In this document: one piece after another, positions 24,872 to 33,935 of the stretch | Layout: every line of letters starts with the position of its first letter | Position numbering within the stretch: the stretch's first letter is position 1 | NCBI GenBank assembly: GCA_963802575.1 | Contig: CAWDJF010000004.1 | Location: 620,001-684,000 of the forward strand | Source: DATFTE01 sp963802575 | Lineage (GTDB): Bacteria > Acidobacteriota > Terriglobia > Terriglobales > Acidobacteriaceae | Direction of reading: 5' to 3' | DNA: 64,000 nt | Program-made: the position numbers and the translations under genes | The notes under the pieces: model-generated | Told to the model about the DNA's origin: nothing | The model's input: only the letters and a program-made list of their open reading frames with translations | The model's database searches: none

Positions 24872-25615
24872 ATGAGTCTTTCCGGTCGCGTCGCGCTGGT
24901 CACCGGCGCTTCGCAAGGCATAGGACGCGCCTGTGCTCTCAAACTAGCGCAGTCCGGCGCCACCGTCGCGCTCGCTGCCCGCAATCAAGAGAAGCTCGAC
25001 CAATTGGCCGCTGACATCGCCTCCGCCGGCGGAACCGTCGCCGTCTTCCCCTTCGATGTCGCCGAAGAGGAGCAGATCAAATCAGGATTCAAAGCCGCCA
25101 TCGCGCAATTCGGCAAGATCGACATCCTGGTCAACAATGCCGGCATCACCCGTGACCAACTCGTCATGCGCATGAAGCGCGCCGATTGGGACGCCGTCAT
25201 CAACACCAATCTGACCTCCGCTTACCTCTGCATTCAACAAGCAATCGGATCGATGCTCAAACAGCGCTGGGGACGCATCATCAACATCACTTCCATCTTC
25301 GGACAAATGGGACAAGCCGGACAGGCAAACTACGCCGCTTCCAAAGCCGGACTCATCGGACTCACCATGGCCATGGCCCGCGAAGTTGCCTCGCGCAACA
25401 TCACTTGCAACGCCGTCGCTCCCGGCTTCATCGAAACCGCCATGACGTCGGTATTAAGCGACGACTTCAAACAGAACGCGCTGAAGATGATTCCGCTGGG
25501 CCGCATTGGAACGCCGGATGACGTGGCCAGCGCCGTCGCCTTCCTCGCCTCCGAAGAGGCCAGCTACATCACCGGGCAAGTCCTTAACGTCAATGGCGGC
25601 ATGCTGATGGGATAG
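24872..25615 (+). CDS. fabG: 3-oxoacyl-ACP reductase
   Basis: 247 residues. NADPH motif TGASQGIGRACA, NNAG at the usual place, and the Ser-Tyr-Lys triad in INITSIF and YAASKAG, with GFIETAMT and the closing ITGQVLNVNGGMLM. It reduces 3-ketoacyl-ACP in fatty-acid elongation. The high match to the FabG subfamily rather than to general SDRs supports the name, though it is not in a fab operon here. AGGAGGAG lies 9 bases before the ATG. Confidence 0.9.
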   Translation: MSLSGRVALVTGASQGIGRACALKLAQSGATVALAARNQEKLDQLAADIASAGGTVAVFPFDVAEEEQIKSGFKAAIAQFGKIDILVNNAGITRDQLVMRMKRADWDAVINTNLTSAYLCIQQAIGSMLKQRWGRIINITSIFGQMGQAGQANYAASKAGLIGLTMAMAREVASRNITCNAVAPGFIETAMTSVLSDDFKQNALKMIPLGRIGTPDDVASAVAFLASEEASYITGQVLNVNGGMLMG

Positions 25616-25619
25616 AAGA

Positions 25620-25643
25620 GTAGCGCCGGCGTCCCGCCGGCCA
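25620..25643. repeat. REP-like palindrome, copy 1
   Basis: GTAGCGCCGGCG-TCC-CGCCGGC plus CA. Seven-bp arms GCCGGCG/CGCCGGC around TCC. An identical 24-mer stands at 46411-46434. Confidence 0.8.
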
Positions 25644-25654
25644 GTGAAACGCAA

Positions 25655-26389
25655 ATGAAAATATTGTCGCTGATCCTCCTCCTCGCTCTCCCATCCTTCG
25701 CCGCCACTGCCAAACCCGTGTCCTACAAGTCCGGCGACGAAACCGTGCAAGCCATTCTCTACACGCCCGAAGGAAAAGGCCCATTCCCGGGCATCGTCGT
25801 CATCCACGAATGGTGGGGACTCAACGATTGGGTGAAAGACCAAGCCACGAAACTCGCCGATCAAGGCTACGCCGCGCTCGCCATCGATCTCTATCGCGGC
25901 AAGGTCGCCACCACCCCTGACATGGCCCACGAAATCATGCGCGGAGTCCCCGAAGACCGCGCCGCGCGCGACCTGCACGCTGCCTTCGTGTTCCTCAAGT
26001 CGCAGCACAACATCAAGCCCGACCGTATTGGCTCCATCGGATGGTGCATGGGCGGCGGCTATTCTCTCGATATGGCGCTTACCGAACCTGCGCTCGCCGC
26101 TACCGTTATCAACTACGGAAGTCTCGCCACCGACCCGACTGCGCTCAAAAAGATTAACGCGCCCATCTTCGGCCTCTTCGGTGCGCAGGATCACGGCATC
26201 ACTCCCGACGATGTGCGAAAGTTTGAAACGTCACTCAAGCAAATGGGAAAGAAGATCGATGTCACCATCTATCCCGATGCCGGACATGCCTTTGAAAATC
26301 CCAGCAACAAAACCGGTTACCGTGCCGCCGACACCGCTGATGCGTGGAAGCGCACAACCGACTTCCTTGCCTCCACTTTGAAGAAGTAG
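25655..26389 (+). CDS. Dienelactone hydrolase family protein, exported
   Basis: 244 residues. A signal peptide (MKILSLILLLALPSFAATA) precedes an alpha/beta-hydrolase with PGIVVIHEWWGLNDW, the nucleophile elbow GWCMGGG (Cys as in dienelactone hydrolases), the acid FGAQDHGI and the histidine DAGHAFEN. Cysteine instead of serine is the mark of this family. Cytoplasmic members open dienelactone rings in aromatic degradation; the signal peptide suggests a periplasmic ester or lactone hydrolase of other specificity. It follows fabG by 39 bases, interrupted by a REP-like palindrome. Confidence 0.9.
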   Translation: MKILSLILLLALPSFAATAKPVSYKSGDETVQAILYTPEGKGPFPGIVVIHEWWGLNDWVKDQATKLADQGYAALAIDLYRGKVATTPDMAHEIMRGVPEDRAARDLHAAFVFLKSQHNIKPDRIGSIGWCMGGGYSLDMALTEPALAATVINYGSLATDPTALKKINAPIFGLFGAQDHGITPDDVRKFETSLKQMGKKIDVTIYPDAGHAFENPSNKTGYRAADTADAWKRTTDFLASTLKK

Positions 26390-26495
26390 CGCGGCATACG
26401 CACCGCCTACGCCTGAACCAACTTCGCGGCAACCAATTTCCACTTGCCAGAAGTTACTACTCTGGTTACTATTCACCCATTCCTAGGAGACTCCA

Positions 26496-26861
26496 TTGCA
26501 GGTTTTCTCTATGAACATCGGCGAGACCATCCGCAACTACCGCCTGCAGAAAGGCATGTCCCAGGGAGACATCGAAAAACGCACCGGCCTGCTCCGCTGT
26601 TATCTTTCCCGCGTCGAGAACGGACACACCATCCCTTCGCTCGACACGCTTTCGAAAATCGCCGGCGCCATGGAACTTCCGCTGTCTCAATTCTTCTCCG
26701 AGTCTGGACACACCAACGGCTCGAAAGGATTGCCGCAACTCTCCGATGACGAAGTCCGCTTCCTCAGCCAAATCCGCCGCTACTCTGTCAGCCTCAATGA
26801 CAGCGACCGCAAACTGGTCCTCGCCATGGTGAAAAAGATGGCGTCCAACTCAGCAAAGTAG
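26496..26861 (+). CDS. XRE-family helix-turn-helix transcriptional regulator
   Basis: 121 residues. The N-terminal Cro/CI-type domain (IGETIRNYRLQKGMSQGDIEKRTGLLRCYLSRVENGHTIPSLDTL) is followed by a C-terminal helical part of about 45 residues (DDEVRFLSQIRRYSVSLNDSDRKLVLAMVKKMA). AGGAGA six bases before the TTG at 26496 decides that start; the ATG at 26511 has no ribosome site. No metabolite-binding domain is present. The target is not evident from the neighbours. Confidence 0.85.
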   Translation: MQVFSMNIGETIRNYRLQKGMSQGDIEKRTGLLRCYLSRVENGHTIPSLDTLSKIAGAMELPLSQFFSESGHTNGSKGLPQLSDDEVRFLSQIRRYSVSLNDSDRKLVLAMVKKMASNSAK

Positions 26862-26867
26862 GAAACC

Positions 26868-26923
26868 GGACCTCGGACCTCGGACTTCGGACCTCAGGCT
26901 TCGGACCTCAGACTTCGGATTTT
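26868..26923. repeat. GGACCTC heptamer array, forward
   Basis: Eight consecutive 7-base units: GGACCTC (four times), GGACTTC, AGGCTTC, AGACTTC and GGATTTT. It starts 7 bases after the regulator gene. Confidence 0.9.
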
Positions 26924-27061
26924 CAGACCAACCTTCCTGCCGACGCTCCCGTCCATCTGATTATTCAGTCACAAAGCGGCGCCAGAAGAGGAACGATGTC
27001 GGGGTGCGCAGCGCTTTAAGGCCCGAGGTACTTCTCGATCTAGGTGCCGATAAGACGTGCT

Positions 27062-27135
27062 GAAGTCTGAGGTCTGAAGTCCGAAGTCCGAAGTCCGAGG
27101 TCCGAGGTCCGAAGTCCGAGGTCCGAAGTCCGAGT
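27062..27135. repeat. GAGGTCC heptamer array, reverse
   Basis: Ten 7-base units (GAAGTCT, GAGGTCT, GAAGTCC, GAGGTCC and repeats), the complement of the array at 26868-26923. Together they form a facing pair bounding 138 bases with no gene. Confidence 0.9.
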
Positions 27136-27219
27136 CTGCCCCCTTACTTTCGTACCATCCCCATCGTGACCTCTTGCAACCCCCTCTCCACCCATAAACT
27201 TGTTCTCTGGAGAGGTCTC

Positions 27220-27843
27220 GTGACCATCGACGAAGAACTGAGCCTGCTTGACTCCCAACTCCGCCGGTTGAAGATCGAGTACGAGATCTATTTCAACAAC
27301 CCCACCAAGAAGCCCCCCGCTGACGTCGAATGGAAAGTCCTCAGCCTGCTGCGCAAGTTCAGTGAAGGACGCCTGAGCTTTTCACAGCGCTATCGCTACA
27401 ACGAAATGGCCCAGCGCTATGCCATCTATAGCGACTTGTGGCGCAAGAAGAGCCGCATTCGCGAGGAAGGTTACCGCCGCCCGCAAGACGCGCTGCTCTC
27501 CATTCAGGGTCTGCGCCCAGAAGAGCACGAGCCGCAACACAAAGTTTATGGGGTGAGCCAATCCGGAGCCGCCGCCGCTGCCGCCCCGGCCCCTGAGCAG
27601 CCCTTCTCTATGCAGTGTTCCGATGTGAAAAGCGAACGCGAGCAGGTCGAAAAACTCTACAAAGCCTTAACCGAAGCGAAAACCAAAGCCGGGGAAGCCG
27701 TCTCCGGCAACCTCGACAGCTTCGCATCCTTCGTGCAGAAAAAGACCGACCAGATCCGCAAACAATACGGCTGCCAGAGCGTCGAATACACGGTCGAAAT
27801 GCAGGAAGGCCAAGTCCGCCTCAAAGCCAAAGCGAAAGTCTAG
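27220..27843 (+). CDS. Conserved hypothetical protein (MXAN_5187 C-terminal-domain-like)
   Basis: 207 residues from a GTG with GGAGAGG 4 bases upstream. The N-terminal half (EELSLLDSQLRRLKIEYEIYFNN, ADVEWKVLSLLRKFSEG, SFSQRYRYNEMAQRYAIYSDLWRKK) matches the all-helical C-terminal domain of a group of myxobacterial and acidobacterial proteins. An Ala/Pro linker follows, then a second helical domain (EQVEKLYKALTEAKTKAGE...) ending in strands (VEYTVEMQEGQVRLKAKAKV). Soluble, function unknown. The longer in-frame start at 27166 overlaps the repeat region and lacks a ribosome site. Confidence 0.75.
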   Translation: MTIDEELSLLDSQLRRLKIEYEIYFNNPTKKPPADVEWKVLSLLRKFSEGRLSFSQRYRYNEMAQRYAIYSDLWRKKSRIREEGYRRPQDALLSIQGLRPEEHEPQHKVYGVSQSGAAAAAAPAPEQPFSMQCSDVKSEREQVEKLYKALTEAKTKAGEAVSGNLDSFASFVQKKTDQIRKQYGCQSVEYTVEMQEGQVRLKAKAKV

Positions 27844-27988
27844 TCGTTGGTCTGTAGTCGTTGGTCGTTGGTCAAACCTCTCTCCAATCCTGAGCGCAGT
27901 CGAAGGATCTTGCGTTGCGCCGGATCATGGAGAAAACAGCCGCCGCCACGCGCCTTAGCCAACGACTAACGACGAACGACCAACTACC
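27841..27988. repeat. Facing pair of TCGTTGG heptamer arrays bounding about 80 bp
   Basis: Forward units (TAGTCGT, TGGTCTG, TAGTCGT, TGGTCGT, TGGTCAA) at 27841-27875 overlap the stop of the preceding gene. Reverse units (CCAACGA, CTAACGA, CGAACGA, CCAACTA) lie at 27959-27988. Between them is a copy of the CCTGAGCG...GGATCTTGCG repeat (27887-27914). Confidence 0.85.
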
Positions 27989-28054
27989 AGCATCCACAGG
28001 CCTCAAGCTGTTAGACTTTCAGGTCTCTTCATCCTTCCGCATTCGAGGCGTGTC

Positions 28055-29611
28055 ATGGCAAAAATTCAGCGTGCCATCTTAAGCGTCACCGACAAGACCG
28101 GACTGGTCGACTTCGCCCGCAAGCTCTCCCAACTCGGCGTCGAGCTCATCTCTACAGGAGGCACCGCCAAACTTCTGCGCGACTCCGGCATCACCGTGAA
28201 AGATATCTCTGATCTCACGGGATTTCCCGAGATGCTCGATGGCCGCGTAAAGACGTTGCACCCCAAGGTTCATGGAGGCATTCTCCACCGCCGCGAGAAC
28301 GCCACCCACCGGGCCGCCGTCGCCGAGCACGGTATCCAGCCCATCGACATGGTCGTGGTGAATCTCTACGCCTTCGAAAAAACTGCCGCTAAGCCGGGCG
28401 TGCACTTCGAAGAACTCATCGAGAACATTGACATCGGCGGACCCTCGATGATTCGCTCCGCCGCCAAGAATTTTCAGGATGTCGCGGTCGTTACTTCGCC
28501 CACCGATTACAACTCCATCGCCGAGGAGCTGGCCAAATCCGGCGGAGAACTTTCCTCCGCGACCAAATGGCGCTTAGCCCAGCGCGCTTTCGCGACCACT
28601 GCAGCTTACGATTCCGCGATCGCATCGACGCTCGAACGCGTGAGCGCCAACGGACACTACGAATTCCACGCCCCTGAAGGCTTTCCGAATACCCTGCGCC
28701 TCTCTTTCAACAAGATCATGGATCTCCGCTACGGCGAAAATCCTCACCAGAAGGCCGCAATGTATTCCGATGGCACAGGCACCGGCGTCGCCAATGGACA
28801 CCAGTTGCAGGGCAAGGAGCTCTCCTACAACAACATCGTCGACCTGCAAGCCGCGTGGGATCTCGCGCAGGAATTCGAAGAGCCAGTCTGCGCCATCATC
28901 AAGCACACCAATCCCTGCGGCACCGCGACGGGAAAGACTCTGCTCGAAGCCTACAAGAAAGCTCTGGAGTGCGATCCCGTCTCCGCCTTCGGAGGCGTGA
29001 TCGGCGTGAATCGTCCCATCGACGGAGCTGCCGCCGAAGAGATGGCTAAGCTGTTCCTCGAAGTCATCGCCGCTCCAGGCTTCGACGACGAGGCCAAAGC
29101 GAAGTTCGCTTCCAAAAAGAATTTGCGCCTGGTCGAGATCAAAGACGTTCCGCAGAAGTGGGTGTTGAAAAATGTATCAGGGGGAATTCTGGTGCAGGAT
29201 GCCGACGTTCGTCTTCTCGCCGAGGCCGATCTGAAGGTAGTCACGAAACGCCCTCCCACAACCGAAGAGAAGCGTGCCCTGCTCTTCGCCTGGAAAGTCT
29301 GCAAGCACGTGAAATCAAATGCCATCCTCTATGCGCGAGACGGCCAATCGGTCGGCGTGGGTGCAGGACAGATGAGCCGCGTCGATTCCTGCAAGATCGG
29401 CGCAATGAAAGCCGTTCTGCCGCTGAAAGGTACAGTTGCCGCGTCCGATGCCTTCTTCCCATTTCCGGACGGAGTCGAGGAGATTGCGAAGGCGGGAGCC
29501 ACGGCCATCATTCAGCCCGGAGGCTCGGTGCGCGATCAGGAGATCATCGAAGCCGCCGACCGCCTCGGTCTCGCCATGATCTTCACTGGAGTCAGGCACT
29601 TCCGGCACTAG
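28055..29611 (+). CDS. purH: Bifunctional AICAR transformylase / IMP cyclohydrolase
   Basis: 518 residues. The N-terminal MGS-like cyclohydrolase domain has LISTGGTAKLLRDSG, DLTGFPEMLDGRVKTLHPK and NLYAFEKT. The C-terminal transformylase has LRYGENPHQKAA, IIKHTNPCGTA (catalytic Lys-His), DPVSAFGGVIG, SNAILYARDGQSVGVGAGQMSR and FFPFPDG. It carries out the last two steps of IMP synthesis. No fusion or truncation. Confidence 0.97.
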   Translation: MAKIQRAILSVTDKTGLVDFARKLSQLGVELISTGGTAKLLRDSGITVKDISDLTGFPEMLDGRVKTLHPKVHGGILHRRENATHRAAVAEHGIQPIDMVVVNLYAFEKTAAKPGVHFEELIENIDIGGPSMIRSAAKNFQDVAVVTSPTDYNSIAEELAKSGGELSSATKWRLAQRAFATTAAYDSAIASTLERVSANGHYEFHAPEGFPNTLRLSFNKIMDLRYGENPHQKAAMYSDGTGTGVANGHQLQGKELSYNNIVDLQAAWDLAQEFEEPVCAIIKHTNPCGTATGKTLLEAYKKALECDPVSAFGGVIGVNRPIDGAAAEEMAKLFLEVIAAPGFDDEAKAKFASKKNLRLVEIKDVPQKWVLKNVSGGILVQDADVRLLAEADLKVVTKRPPTTEEKRALLFAWKVCKHVKSNAILYARDGQSVGVGAGQMSRVDSCKIGAMKAVLPLKGTVAASDAFFPFPDGVEEIAKAGATAIIQPGGSVRDQEIIEAADRLGLAMIFTGVRHFRH

Positions 29612-29626
29612 AAGGATTGACGAAGT

Positions 29627-29712
29627 GCGATTTACGATTGTAGAAGTACTGGGAGAAGCCGGTATTGTTGCGGTTTTCAATCGAAAATCAACAATCAAAA
29701 ATCGACAATTCT
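29627..29712. repeat. Facing AT-rich heptamer repeats
   Basis: GCGATTTACGATTG (29627-29640) faces a longer set built from TCAATCG, AAAATCA, ACAATCA and AAAATCG (29678-29712), just after purH. Confidence 0.65.
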
Positions 29713-29856
29713 CGATTACTTCCGTCATTGCAGAAAACAATGCCGCAAGGGCGCTTTTTTCTCCCGTTCCTTGACTAAGGTTTACAATACTTGGAGCACC
29801 CACCCGCAGCGGTCCGGCATCCAATCGCTATGGCTTTGGGATATCGAAGGTCCTCG

Positions 29857-31923
29857 ATGAAAAGTATTCGCCGATCCCTATTTTTGTTCGTTTTCGCCGC
29901 AACCGCTTTCGCGCAGCAAACTCCCGCGCCTGAGGCTAAACCAGCCACAGCACCCCCGGCCCGCAAAATAGACCGCGCGGCGGCCTACTACCACTACTCC
30001 CTCGCCCACATGTACGAGGAGCAGGTAGCGGTCTACGGGCGCAGTGACCTCGCGAACAAAGCGATTGAGGAATACCGGCTCGCGATCGACGCCGACCCGA
30101 CCTCTGAATACCTGACCTCCGGACTCGCGGAACTGTATGCGAAAACCGGCCGTATTCGCGATGCAGTCGTCGAAGCGCAAGACATCCTGAAGCGCGATCC
30201 GAACAATCTGGAAGCCCACAAATTGTTGGGCCGTATCTATTTGCGTTCGCTCGGACCTGACGCCGACTCCGGTAGCACCAGTTCGCAAAACGTTCTGAAG
30301 CTGGCCATTGAGCAGTACGAACAGATCGTCAAACTGCAGCCCGACAGCGTTGACGACCATCTCCTGCTAGGCCGGCTTTATCGCCTCAACAACGACTTGC
30401 AGAAGGCAGAAAACGAATTCAAGACGGCAGTAAAGCTCGAGCCTGATTCCGAAGAAGCCATCACTACTCTTGCTTACCTCTACAACGAGGAAGGCGATAG
30501 CGCGCACGCGGTGCAGGTGTTGAGTTCTATCCCCGACGCGGCCCGCTCTGCCAAGCTTTATTCCGCGCTCGGTTACACCTACGAGCAGCAGAAACAATAC
30601 AAGAACGCCATCGAAGCCTACCGGCACGCGGTGGAACTTGATCGCGATAATCTCGATGCCATTCGTGGACTGGCTCAGAACCTGATGAACGATGGCCAGA
30701 CCGACGCAGCCCTCGAGCAGTACAAGGTCATCGCCGACGCGAATCCTGAAGATGCGCAAACCTACCTGCGCATGGCCGAGATCTACCGCAAAGACGGCAA
30801 GTTCGATCTCGCCCTCGAAAATCTGAAAAAGGCCGAGTCCATGGTGCAGGACTCGATCGAGGTTCCCTACAACATCGCCGCCGTATACCAGGCCCAGGGA
30901 CGCTTCGACGACGCCATCCAGGTTCTGCAGGAGCTCCTCAAGAAGACCGAGAAGCCCGACAATGGCTACACCCAGGGCGAGAAAAACAATCGCGCGGTCT
31001 TCCTGGAACGTCTTGGCACGATCTATCGTGACAACGGCAACGATCAATCGGCCGTCGAAACCTTCCGCAAGATGTTGCCTCTCGGCGACGAGAACGCCGA
31101 GCGCGGATACCAACAGATCATCGACACCTATCGCGAAGCCAAGCAGTGGCAGCAGGCCACCGATGTCGCTAAAGAAGCGTCTACCAAGCTGCCCAAGAGT
31201 CGCGGTCTGAAAATGGTATACGCCGCGCAGCTCGCTGACATGGGCCAGCCCGACGCGGGACTCGACCAGGTAAAGTCGCTGTTGAAAGGCACGCCTGATG
31301 ACCGCGAGGTCTACATCACGCTCTCGCAGATGTATAGCCGGATGAAGCGCTGGCCCGAAGCCGAAGCCGCGCTCGACAAGGCCGAACAGTTCTCCACCAA
31401 AGACGAAGACAAAGAGTACATCTGGTTCCTGCGCGCCTCGGGATACGAACGCCAGAAAAAGTATGACGAGGCGGAGGCGACATTCCGCAAGGTCATTCAG
31501 AGCGATCCCCAGAACGCGACGGCCCTCAACTATCTCGGCTACATGCTCGCCGATCGTGGCATGAAACTTGACGAGGCTCTTACGCTTATCAAGAAAGCCG
31601 TCGACCTCGATCCCGCCAACGGCGCCTATCTCGACTCGCTGGGATGGGCCTACTTCAAGCAGGGCAAGTACGACCAGGCGGAAGAGAACTTGATTAAGGC
31701 TTCGCAGCGCATCGGGAGCGACCCCACGGTCCAGAATCATCTTGGCGATCTCTACCAGAAAACCGGGCGCCTGAAGCTCGCGGCCGCTCACTGGGAGCGA
31801 GCCATCAACGAGTGGAACAAAACCATCGCGGCCGAGGTCGACAACACCGAGATGGCGCAAGTGCAAAAGAAACTCGAGTCCGCCAAAGTAAAACTAGCCA
31901 AAGAAGACTCGCAGCAGAAATAG
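29857..31923 (+). CDS. Secreted tetratricopeptide-repeat protein (688 aa)
   Basis: A signal peptide (KSIRRSLFLFVFAATAFAQ) and a Pro/Ala linker precede more than a dozen TPR units from about residue 50 to 660 (for example LANKAIEEYRLAIDADPTSE, LEAHKLLGRIYLRS, DAIRGLAQNLMNDGQTDAAL, ALNYLGYMLADRGMKLDEAL and YLDSLGWAYFKQGKYDQAEE). TPR arrays are scaffolds for protein complexes; those with the LNYLGY and DSLGW motifs often belong to outer-membrane or peptidoglycan-associated assemblies. No enzymatic domain. It is monocistronic and the partner is unknown. ATG 29857 chosen because it begins the signal peptide. Confidence 0.85.
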   Translation: MKSIRRSLFLFVFAATAFAQQTPAPEAKPATAPPARKIDRAAAYYHYSLAHMYEEQVAVYGRSDLANKAIEEYRLAIDADPTSEYLTSGLAELYAKTGRIRDAVVEAQDILKRDPNNLEAHKLLGRIYLRSLGPDADSGSTSSQNVLKLAIEQYEQIVKLQPDSVDDHLLLGRLYRLNNDLQKAENEFKTAVKLEPDSEEAITTLAYLYNEEGDSAHAVQVLSSIPDAARSAKLYSALGYTYEQQKQYKNAIEAYRHAVELDRDNLDAIRGLAQNLMNDGQTDAALEQYKVIADANPEDAQTYLRMAEIYRKDGKFDLALENLKKAESMVQDSIEVPYNIAAVYQAQGRFDDAIQVLQELLKKTEKPDNGYTQGEKNNRAVFLERLGTIYRDNGNDQSAVETFRKMLPLGDENAERGYQQIIDTYREAKQWQQATDVAKEASTKLPKSRGLKMVYAAQLADMGQPDAGLDQVKSLLKGTPDDREVYITLSQMYSRMKRWPEAEAALDKAEQFSTKDEDKEYIWFLRASGYERQKKYDEAEATFRKVIQSDPQNATALNYLGYMLADRGMKLDEALTLIKKAVDLDPANGAYLDSLGWAYFKQGKYDQAEENLIKASQRIGSDPTVQNHLGDLYQKTGRLKLAAAHWERAINEWNKTIAAEVDNTEMAQVQKKLESAKVKLAKEDSQQK

Positions 31924-31978
31924 TTACATAGGGGCGGCCGCCCGGCTGTCCCCGCTATTTTCCTCTACAACACACAAG

Positions 31979-31994
31979 TGTTCCAGCTGGAACA
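31979..31994. promoter_or_regulatory. Palindrome related to parS but with altered centre
   Basis: TGTTCCAGCTGGAACA, inside an 18-bp perfect palindrome (31978-31995). It differs from the 16-mer at 35908 only by central CG changed to GC. It lies in a 143-base gap between the TPR and SMR genes. Confidence 0.45.
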
Positions 31995-32066
31995 CTTTGT
32001 GGCGGCGGTTCTGTCAGCACTTACTTGTTCTGCTTTTGTTGCAAACGGTTTGACTCATGGTGTTTT

Positions 32067-32390
32067 CTAGGGTTTCGCGCTACGCAACAGAGCGATGCCG
32101 ACCAGGACAAAACCAACTCCGGCCAACTTCGCTGGCGAAGCGCTTTCCTTCAAAAGCCAGATGCTCAACGATAACGCTGTAAGCGCCTCCAGTCCCAACA
32201 CGACAATATAGGTGATCGACATCTGCTCGTCCTGCATGGCGACGGTTTGCAGACAGGCTCCAAAAGCGAAGAACAGGAAGACAAACATACTCGGCCGGAA
32301 TCTGGAGAGACCATCCGAGAGCTTCATGTAATATCCGCCAACGCTGAAGGAGAGAGCGGCCAGCGAAGCCAGAGCGATGAACTTTTGCAT
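32067..32390 (-). CDS. Small multidrug resistance (SMR/EmrE-like) transporter
   Basis: 107 residues with four membrane helices, close to the 105-110 of the family. The first helix has SVGGYYMKLSDGLSRFRPS, a motif reminiscent of GTxxMKxS in EmrE relatives. The position of the essential membrane glutamate of EmrE is not clearly occupied (AALSFSVGGYY), so drug transport is doubtful; an EamA-type or lipid-linked role is possible. The last helix LAGVGFVLVGIALL is typical. Transcribed toward the TPR gene; the decarboxylase follows upstream on the same strand. Confidence 0.75.
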   Translation of the reverse strand: MQKFIALASLAALSFSVGGYYMKLSDGLSRFRPSMFVFLFFAFGACLQTVAMQDEQMSITYIVVLGLEALTALSLSIWLLKESASPAKLAGVGFVLVGIALLRSAKP

Positions 32391-32422
32391 CGTGTCCTCC
32401 CATCACAACAAATTTCGCGCGG

Positions 32423-33664
32423 CTACATACAGTAAGTGCGAAGGGGCGGGAATCCATTGAATCCCACCGAGGAATAGCTGCTCGTGTAGGCGCCGGTATT
32501 TAGAATCTCGACGCGATCGCCGCATGCGAGGTCGAGAGGTAGCGTGTAAGCGGTCTTTTCGTAGAGAATGTCGGCGCTGTCGCAAGTCGGGCCGGCAAGG
32601 ATGACCGGGCCGTTCTCGCCATTGCGTGGCGTGCGCAAGCGATATTTGATGGATTCGTCGAGGGTTTCGGCCAAGCCGCCAAACTTTCCAACATCGAGAT
32701 AGACCCAGCGCACCGGATCCCGCAGCGACTTCCGCGATACGAGGACGACCTCGCTCTGAATCACCCCGGCCTCTCCCACCAGGGACCGCCCTGGTTCCAA
32801 CATCAACCGCGGCAAGGAGGAACCGAAGGCGTGGTGCATCGCGTCCTCAATGGCTCGCGCGTAGAGCGCTAGGGGAGGAACCTGCCCTTCATAAGCCACG
32901 GGAAATCCGCCGCCAATATTCACTACATTGAGCTTGACGCCTTTGCGAGCGAGTTGCCGGAACAAAGTGGCGGTTTGTTGCATGGGCCGCTGCCACTGTG
33001 TGGGATCGATCTGCTGCGAGCCGACGTGAAAGGCGACGCCTAGGGCCTGCAAGCCGAGCGAGGCGCTCACTAGAAGAAGATCCCCAGCCATCTCCAGGTC
33101 ACAACCAAATTTTCTGGAGAGCGGCCAGCCGGCGTTTTCGCAGGTGGTTTGCAGGCGGCACATGACGCCCGCACCACGAGCGTGCTCAGCAAGCTTCTGC
33201 AGTTCAGCTTCGCTATCGAAGGTGAAGCGACGAACGCCGCGCCCGAACGCATAAGCAATGTCGGCCGCCTTCTTGATAGTGTTCCCGAACGACAGGCGGT
33301 AAGCCGGCACGCCCAAGGCAAGGCAGAGATCCAATTCGAAGCGGCTGGCTACGTCGAAGCTCGATCCCAAAGCTGCGAGTAAAGCCACGATCTGCTGCTC
33401 GGGGTTCGCCTTTACCGCGTAAAAGACGTCCGCCGAAGGAAAGTGTTCCCGGAGTTCGGCGTACTTGGCCTTCACCACATCAAGATCGACGGCCAAGAAC
33501 GGCGTCTCGGGGCGACTTAAGAGGAACCTTTCGAGCTTGTCGGTTAACAGGAGATGCCGAGAGTTATCGATTTGAGGTGACTCGCGCCTGGGGATTTTGG
33601 TGGTCGGCAAAACTGGCGGAGCGATGATGTTGCCGTTCAGCGTTCCTACATTCATGATTCCCAT
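32423..33664 (-). CDS. PLP-dependent decarboxylase, ornithine/diaminopimelate type (fold III)
   Basis: About 413 residues. The PLP lysine is in VFYAVKANP, with FDVASRFELDLCL, the HVGSQQ motif, NIGGGFPV, LEPGRSLVGEAG, and the second-subunit cysteine motif GPTCDSADILYE and YTSSYSSVGFNGF. The short GPTCDS loop fits ornithine/lysine decarboxylases of the eukaryote-like group better than LysA. It would make putrescine or cadaverine. A 40-residue extension precedes the barrel. ATG 33664 chosen (GGAG seven bases upstream). The SMR gene 33 bases downstream may be co-transcribed. Confidence 0.85.
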   Translation of the reverse strand: MGIMNVGTLNGNIIAPPVLPTTKIPRRESPQIDNSRHLLLTDKLERFLLSRPETPFLAVDLDVVKAKYAELREHFPSADVFYAVKANPEQQIVALLAALGSSFDVASRFELDLCLALGVPAYRLSFGNTIKKAADIAYAFGRGVRRFTFDSEAELQKLAEHARGAGVMCRLQTTCENAGWPLSRKFGCDLEMAGDLLLVSASLGLQALGVAFHVGSQQIDPTQWQRPMQQTATLFRQLARKGVKLNVVNIGGGFPVAYEGQVPPLALYARAIEDAMHHAFGSSLPRLMLEPGRSLVGEAGVIQSEVVLVSRKSLRDPVRWVYLDVGKFGGLAETLDESIKYRLRTPRNGENGPVILAGPTCDSADILYEKTAYTLPLDLACGDRVEILNTGAYTSSYSSVGFNGFPPLRTYCM

Positions 33665-33725
33665 AGCAAACTCCACAGTCTTCTAGTCTCGTGGTGCTAA
33701 AGCCGGAATGTTCTTAACTGAGCCG

Positions 33726-33935
33726 TTACCGCACGCCCGTCCACTGGTTCGCCTGAGCCGTGCGCGGACGTGCCTGAGATGGAGCCTCAGGGCGGGCGTT
33801 AAAGCGGCTACTCAGTTTCGCGCCCAGGTGCTTCGCCCAGGCCGCGGCCGATTGCACGCACTCCAGAGTGGAGAAAGCCAAAATTTCGCGTGGCGAAGAA
33901 GCCTTAAGAAGCTCGCGATTAGCCGTGGTCTTCAT
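33726..33935 (-). CDS. Small hypothetical protein (69 aa)
   Basis: ATG at 33935 is preceded by AGGGGG seven bases upstream. The protein has a Lys/Glu start and a basic, Ala/Arg/Pro-rich end without membrane helix. I recognise no family. It lies 61 bases upstream of the decarboxylase in the same direction and could be a leader gene, or a chance frame. The 255-base gap upstream (33936-34190) shows nothing else. Confidence 0.4.
   Translation of the reverse strand: MKTTANRELLKASSPREILAFSTLECVQSAAAWAKHLGAKLSSRFNARPEAPSQARPRTAQANQWTGVR

Noticed and set aside
30367..31866. Open frame of 499 codons antisense to the TPR gene
   Set aside because: It mirrors the codon pattern of the strongly supported TPR gene, has no ribosome site, and its protein has no sensible domain order.
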